64,000 nucleotides of DNA from the NCBI RefSeq assembly GCF_031085295.1, contig NZ_JAVFWO010000001.1, forward strand, positions 248,001 through 312,000. The letters are read 5' to 3'. The DNA comes from Microbacterium psychrotolerans. GTDB lineage: Bacteria > Actinomycetota > Actinomycetes > Actinomycetales > Microbacteriaceae. Below the pieces are notes generated by a model. The model ran no database searches and was not told where the DNA came from. It saw only the letters and a program-made list of their open reading frames with translations. Both the position numbers and the translations under genes were made by a program. Of the stretch, positions 60,063 to 64,000 are shown piece by piece. The first letter of the stretch is position 1. Each line of letters starts with the position of its first letter.

Positions 60063-61586
60063 CTACTTGACGAGCGGGAAGAGGATCGTCTCGCGGATGC
60101 CGAGACCGGTGATCGCCATCAGCAGACGGTCGATGCCCATCCCCATGCCGCCGGTCGGCGGCATACCGTGCTCGAGCGCCCGCAGGAACTCGTCGTCGAT
60201 GCGCATGGCCTCCAGGTCGCCGCGCGCCGCGAGCTTGGCCTGCTCGACGAAACGCTCGCGCTGGATCACCGGGTCGACGAGCTCGGAGTAGCCCGTCGCG
60301 AGCTCGAAGCCGCGCACGTAGAGGTCCCACTTCTCGACGACGCCCGCGATCGAGCGGTGCTCGCGCACGAGCGGGCTGGTGTCGAGCGGGAAGTCCATCA
60401 CGAAGGTGGGGCGGGTCAGCCCGGGCTTGACGAAGTGCTCCCACAGCTCCTCGACGAGCTTGCCGTGGATGGCGTGCGGCGGCAGGTCGACGCCCTCCGC
60501 CTCGGCGAGCGCCACGAGCTCGTGGAACGGCGTCTCGGGCGTGATGATGCGGCCGGCCGCCTCGGAAAGGGATTCGTACATCGAGAGGCGATCCCACTGT
60601 CCGCCGAGCTCGTACTCGGTGCCGTCCGCCCAGGTGACCGTGGTCGAGCCGGCGACCGCGATCGCGGCGTTCTGGATGAGCTCCTGCGTGAGGTCGGCGA
60701 TGCCGTTGTAGTCGCTGTACGCCTGGTAGGCCTCGAGCATGGCGAACTCGGGGCTGTGCGTGGAGTCGGCGCCCTCGTTGCGGAAGTTGCGGTTGATCTC
60801 GAACACACGGTCGATGCCGCCGACCACCGCGCGCTTGAGGAACAGCTCGGGAGCGATGCGCAGGTAGAGGTCGGCGTCGAAGGCGTTCGCGTGGGTGATG
60901 AACGGGCGGGCCGACGCACCGCCGTGCTGCACCTGCAGCATGGGCGTCTCGACCTCGATGAAGTCGTGCCCCGCGAAGGTCGCCCGCAGGCTCGCGTTGA
61001 CCTTCGCGCGAGCGACGACCGTCTCACGCGCCCGGTCGCGCACGATGAGGTCGAGGAAGCGGCTGCGGACGCGGCTCTCCTCGCTGAGCTCGCCGTAGAC
61101 GTTGGGGAGCGGGAGCACCGCCTTCGATGCGATGCGCCAGTCCGACACCATGATCGACAGCTCGCCGCGACGGCTCGAGATGACCTCGCCCGACACGAAG
61201 ACGTGGTCTCCGAGGTCGACGAGCTCCTTCCAGGCCTGCAGCGACTCCTCGCCGACGGCCGCGAGCGACACCATCGCCTGGATGCGGCTTCCGTCGCCGG
61301 CCTGCAGGCTCGCGAAGCAGAGCTTGCCGGTGTTGCGGCTGAAGACGACGCGCCCCGCGACGGACGCGGTCACGCCGGTCTCGGCACCGGCCTCGAGGTC
61401 GCCGTAACGCTCACGCAGCGCGGGGATCGTGTCGGTGATCGGCACGCTGACCGGGTACGCCCCGCCGGCCGCATCCGTCCGCTCGGCGATCAGACGCTCG
61501 CGCTTGGCCAGCCGCACGGCCTTCTGCTCGAAGACTTCTTCTTCGGTCGGCTCGGCGGTCTCGGCAGGCGAGGTCGTGTCGGTCAC
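60063..61586 (-). CDS. lysS: Lysyl-tRNA synthetase, class II
   Basis: The 507-residue protein has an N-terminal OB-fold anticodon-binding domain (about 60-170: VAGRVVFSRNTGKLCF, FVSGEVISSRRGELSI). The class II catalytic core follows: motif 1 FIEVETPMLQVQHGGA, motif 2 FRNEGADSTHSPEFAMLE, and motif 3 GMGMGIDRLLMAITG, ending ILFPLVK. It charges tRNA-Lys with lysine. The short N-terminal extension is acidic. It is in the same orientation as panC and the hydrolase. Confidence 0.95.
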   Translation of the reverse strand: MTDTTSPAETAEPTEEEVFEQKAVRLAKRERLIAERTDAAGGAYPVSVPITDTIPALRERYGDLEAGAETGVTASVAGRVVFSRNTGKLCFASLQAGDGSRIQAMVSLAAVGEESLQAWKELVDLGDHVFVSGEVISSRRGELSIMVSDWRIASKAVLPLPNVYGELSEESRVRSRFLDLIVRDRARETVVARAKVNASLRATFAGHDFIEVETPMLQVQHGGASARPFITHANAFDADLYLRIAPELFLKRAVVGGIDRVFEINRNFRNEGADSTHSPEFAMLEAYQAYSDYNGIADLTQELIQNAAIAVAGSTTVTWADGTEYELGGQWDRLSMYESLSEAAGRIITPETPFHELVALAEAEGVDLPPHAIHGKLVEELWEHFVKPGLTRPTFVMDFPLDTSPLVREHRSIAGVVEKWDLYVRGFELATGYSELVDPVIQRERFVEQAKLAARGDLEAMRIDDEFLRALEHGMPPTGGMGMGIDRLLMAITGLGIRETILFPLVK

Positions 61587-61817
61587 GGGATGGGCTCCTC
61601 AATGGGGTGTTCGCCGCGGAACGCGGACCCCCAAGTCTATCGGCGGGCGCCTCCGGCCTTTCTGAACAGCGGATGCCGTGGCCGGCGCCAGACGATCGCG
61701 CGCCGCATGACGCTCCTCCGGCCGGGATCGCCACGACGACCCTTGGCGAGCTTTCAGCCGACGAGTAGGGTCGGAGACGCTTCTCGGGGCGCTCCCTCGA
61801 CCGAACGGATCGTGACT

Positions 61818-63050
61818 ATGTCGCGAGCTCACTCCACGATGTCGGATCGCAGCGGGTTCTGGGCCGTGGCGGCGGTCTTCACGGCGGTGACGGCGTACGC
61901 GACGGTTCCGACTCCGCTGTACCCGCTCTACCAGGCGGCGGACGACTTCCCCGTCCCGGTGGTGACGCTCATCTTCTCGGCGTTCGCGGTCGGCGTCGTG
62001 TTCAGCCTCTTCTTGATCGGCCACATCAGCGACTGGGCCGGAAGGCGGCGGATGGCCATCGTCGCCGTCCTCGCATCGGCTGCGGCGGCCGTCGTCTTCA
62101 TCCTGTGGAGCTCCGTGCCCGGTCTCATCACCGCCCGCTTCATCGACGGTGTGAGCGTCGGAACGCTGACTGCCGCGGCAACAGCCCACCTCGCCGAACT
62201 GCGAGCGCGCGCACGGCCCGGAGAGACGGCGATCATCGCAGCTTCTGTGGCGGGAGCGGCCAATCTCGGCGGACTCGCCCTCGGTCCGCTCATCGGGGGG
62301 CTCTTCGCCGAATTCCTCCCGGATCCCCTCGAGCTTCCGCACATCGTGTTCCTCGTGCTCTTCCTCGTCGCGGCGGCGGTGCTCCGCGCCGTGCCCGAGA
62401 CGGTCGACCTCTCCGCGACTCACCCGGCATACCGCCCCCAGCGGCTCGCTTTCCCGCCCGGATCCCGCACGGCATTCGCCGCGGCCGGTGTCGGCGCGGC
62501 CGCATCATTCGCCCTCTTCGCGCTCTTCACATCGCTCACGCCGACCTTCCTGCACGAGACCTTCCACGTATCCGACCACCTCGTCGACGGTGCGACGGTC
62601 TTCGCGATCTTCGGGGCTGCGGCGACCGCCCAGCTGGTGTTCGTCCGCGTGGCGCAACGGACGCAGCTCGCCATCGCGATCGCGTGCTTCATCGCCGGAC
62701 TCGCCTTGATCTCCGCAGGCGCGGTCGCTCCCGCCCTTGCCGTCTTCATCATCGGCGGCATCGTCGCCGGCGCCGGCGCCGGGATCATGTTCCGCTCGGC
62801 CATCGCCGGCGCAGGAGAGCTGGCGGCCCACGGCCAGCGGGGTGAGACGCTCGCGCTCCTGTTCCTCATCGCCTACGGAGGGCTCGTCGTACCCGTGCTG
62901 CTCGTCGGGTGGAGTCTGACGTTCGCGGACGAGACGACGGTGCTGCTCGTCTTCGCCGCGGTGGTCCTCGTCGCGACGCTCGGCGCGGGCGTCGCCATGC
63001 GTCGTCAGCTGCCCGCGGCGCGTCCGCAGTCGAGGGACAGCACGCGCTGA
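61818..63050 (+). CDS. MFS transporter
   Basis: The 410-residue protein has about 12 transmembrane helices. The N-terminal half shows PTPLYPLYQAADDFPVPVVT, the loop 2-3 motif GHISDWAGRRRMAIVAVL, and AATAHLAELRARARPGETAI. This resembles sugar- or drug-efflux MFS carriers. The ATG at 61818 gives the usual short N-terminus; the frame is open far upstream only because of lysS on the other strand. Substrate unknown. Confidence 0.8.
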   Translation: MSRAHSTMSDRSGFWAVAAVFTAVTAYATVPTPLYPLYQAADDFPVPVVTLIFSAFAVGVVFSLFLIGHISDWAGRRRMAIVAVLASAAAAVVFILWSSVPGLITARFIDGVSVGTLTAAATAHLAELRARARPGETAIIAASVAGAANLGGLALGPLIGGLFAEFLPDPLELPHIVFLVLFLVAAAVLRAVPETVDLSATHPAYRPQRLAFPPGSRTAFAAAGVGAAASFALFALFTSLTPTFLHETFHVSDHLVDGATVFAIFGAAATAQLVFVRVAQRTQLAIAIACFIAGLALISAGAVAPALAVFIIGGIVAGAGAGIMFRSAIAGAGELAAHGQRGETLALLFLIAYGGLVVPVLLVGWSLTFADETTVLLVFAAVVLVATLGAGVAMRRQLPAARPQSRDSTR

Positions 63051-63051
63051 G

Positions 63052-63846
63052 TCAGGGGAGGTCGATCGGCTCGCCGAGCGGCGCCCACCGGACGCGCTCG
63101 CCCACCGCGCCGGGCGCAGCGGCCAGCACCCGGCTCGCCTCCTCCTCCTGCTGCGAGAAGTGGCTCCAGCCCTCGACGTGGACCGGCACCGCCGCACCCG
63201 GTTCGGAGAGTTCGATGAGCTCGATCGCGTCGTCGGCGTCCATCGTGTAGGCGAGCGGTCCGGTGAGCGGGAACTTCACCGCACCGATGTGCACGAGGGC
63301 GACATCGGGGTGCATGCCGGTCGCGACGCGGCGCAGCGCGCGGTACATCACGGTGTCGCCCGTCATCCAGAGCGCGGGATGCGCGGCGCCCACGCCCGCC
63401 AGCGAGAAGCCGATGACCGGGCCGACGATCGGACGCGTCAGCGGGGCGCCGTGCCGGCACGGGGTCGCGGTGACGACGAGGTCGGGCTTGCCCTCGGCCG
63501 TGAGGGTGACCGTGTCACCCGCCCGCAGACCTCGTGCGTCGCCGTGGGCACCCGTGGCCGACAGCCGCTTGGCACCGGCGACCGTCGTCAGCACCGTGCG
63601 CGCGACGCCCAGGCCCGCACGCCCTGCATCGTCGAGGTTGTCGGCGTGATGATGGTGGCTCAGCAGCACGAGGTCGACGTCGCCGATGTCTGCGAGGGCG
63701 ATCGCGGGGCCCGTGATCTTGCGAGACGTCGTCCCGAGCGCGAAAGCGTAGGTGCGCCCCGGCGGGTCGAAGGTGGGATCGGTGAGGATCCGCCACCCCT
63801 CCCACTCGATGAGAGCCGTCGGACCGCCGATCCGTGTGATGCGCAT
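63052..63846 (-). CDS. UlaG-like metallo-beta-lactamase-fold hydrolase
   Basis: The 264-residue protein has the MBL fold of the UlaG branch: ITRIGGPTALIEWEGWRILTD at the start, VLLSHHHHADNLDDAG as the metal motif, VVTATPCRHG and LWMTGDTVMYRA with the bridging aspartate, and PVHVEGWSHF near the end. It is probably a phosphodiesterase or lactonase; the substrate is unknown. It converges on the MFS gene and is 26 bases from the panC stop. Confidence 0.82.
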   Translation of the reverse strand: MRITRIGGPTALIEWEGWRILTDPTFDPPGRTYAFALGTTSRKITGPAIALADIGDVDLVLLSHHHHADNLDDAGRAGLGVARTVLTTVAGAKRLSATGAHGDARGLRAGDTVTLTAEGKPDLVVTATPCRHGAPLTRPIVGPVIGFSLAGVGAAHPALWMTGDTVMYRALRRVATGMHPDVALVHIGAVKFPLTGPLAYTMDADDAIELIELSEPGAAVPVHVEGWSHFSQQEEEASRVLAAAPGAVGERVRWAPLGEPIDLP

Positions 63847-63872
63847 GTCGCTCCTCGGTCCGCTGTCCGCGC

Positions 63873-64000
63873 TCAGCCGAGGTAGATCTCGGCGTTGTCG
63901 ATCAGGCGGTGGCCCGCCACGGTCGCGGCGATGAGCGCGAGCGCGGGTCCGCTGGTGCCCTCGTCGACCGGGAGGAACGTCGCCGGATCGACGACGCTCA
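63873..64000 (-). CDS. panC: Pantothenate synthetase, C-terminal end (partial)
   Basis: Only the last 41 codons are in the window. They read VDPATFLPVDEGTSGPALAL, then VAGHRLIDNAEIYLG and a TGA stop. This is the characteristic PanC end. PanC joins pantoate and beta-alanine. The rest lies beyond the right edge. Confidence 0.8.
   Translation of the reverse strand, partial: SVVDPATFLPVDEGTSGPALALIAATVAGHRLIDNAEIYLG

Noticed and set aside
59835..61817. Upstream extension of the MFS gene to more than 1000 codons
   Set aside because: The extension lies entirely opposite lysS and the end of the DUF4192 gene; membrane-protein sequence begins only after 61818.

Overview
The window is high-GC DNA from a Gram-positive actinobacterium. 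The chromosomal genes (clpC with an ArgA-type acetyltransferase, lysS, panC, radA, DUF4192 and DUF6504-type genes) and the many GTG starts fit Microbacteriaceae, probably Microbacterium. That assignment is from gene content and style, not from a database search.

Layout. (1) 54-3341: a secreted parallel beta-helix protein. (2) 3688-4152: the C-terminal remnant of a flavin-dependent phenol hydroxylase. (3) About 4.2-37.5 kb: a large integrated conjugative element. A tyrosine integrase (36398-37507) lies next to tRNA-Ser(CGA) at its right end; its left end could not be located. (4) 37.7-64 kb: ordinary chromosome with a class II amidotransferase, an MFS drug exporter, L-lactate dehydrogenase, RadA, a polyamine/amine glutamylation cluster (GntR, SDR, ALDH, class I amidotransferase, glutamine synthetase-like ligase, permease), ClpC, a DUF2975/Xre pair, cardiolipin synthase, LysS, an MFS permease, a UlaG-like hydrolase and the end of PanC.

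The element. One rightward operon, 4946-15730, with start/stop overlaps, encodes the mating channel: a membrane-anchored accessory protein, an M23 wall hydrolase, a small VirB2-like subunit, a VirB6/TrbL-like membrane protein, a VirB4 ATPase split into an SCO6880-like half and a motor half, a MinD-like ATPase, a VirD4-like coupling protein, an HNH-like protein and SSB. A MobF relaxase-helicase faces it (16705-19851). Maintenance genes (ParB, NrdH-like redoxin, antitoxin/zeta toxin/resolvase-like cistrons, a 15-residue-repeat protein, ParA with a small partner, an excisionase-like HTH and the integrase) fill 28-37.5 kb.

The cargo at 20.3-27.6 kb is less GC-rich and is the least familiar part. 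It holds a DUF3696-type AAA ATPase overlapping a DUF2325-like protein. Divergent from these is a 683-residue fusion (GNAT, PIN nuclease with all four acids, a second GNAT-like region, an ASCH/EVE-like tail) overlapping a separate ASCH-domain gene. This is the best candidate for an undescribed defence or toxin-type system. Also notable are a zeta toxin whose Walker A lysine is arginine, a resolvase-family protein lacking its catalytic serine and arginines, and a LexA-type SOS box between two divergent small genes.
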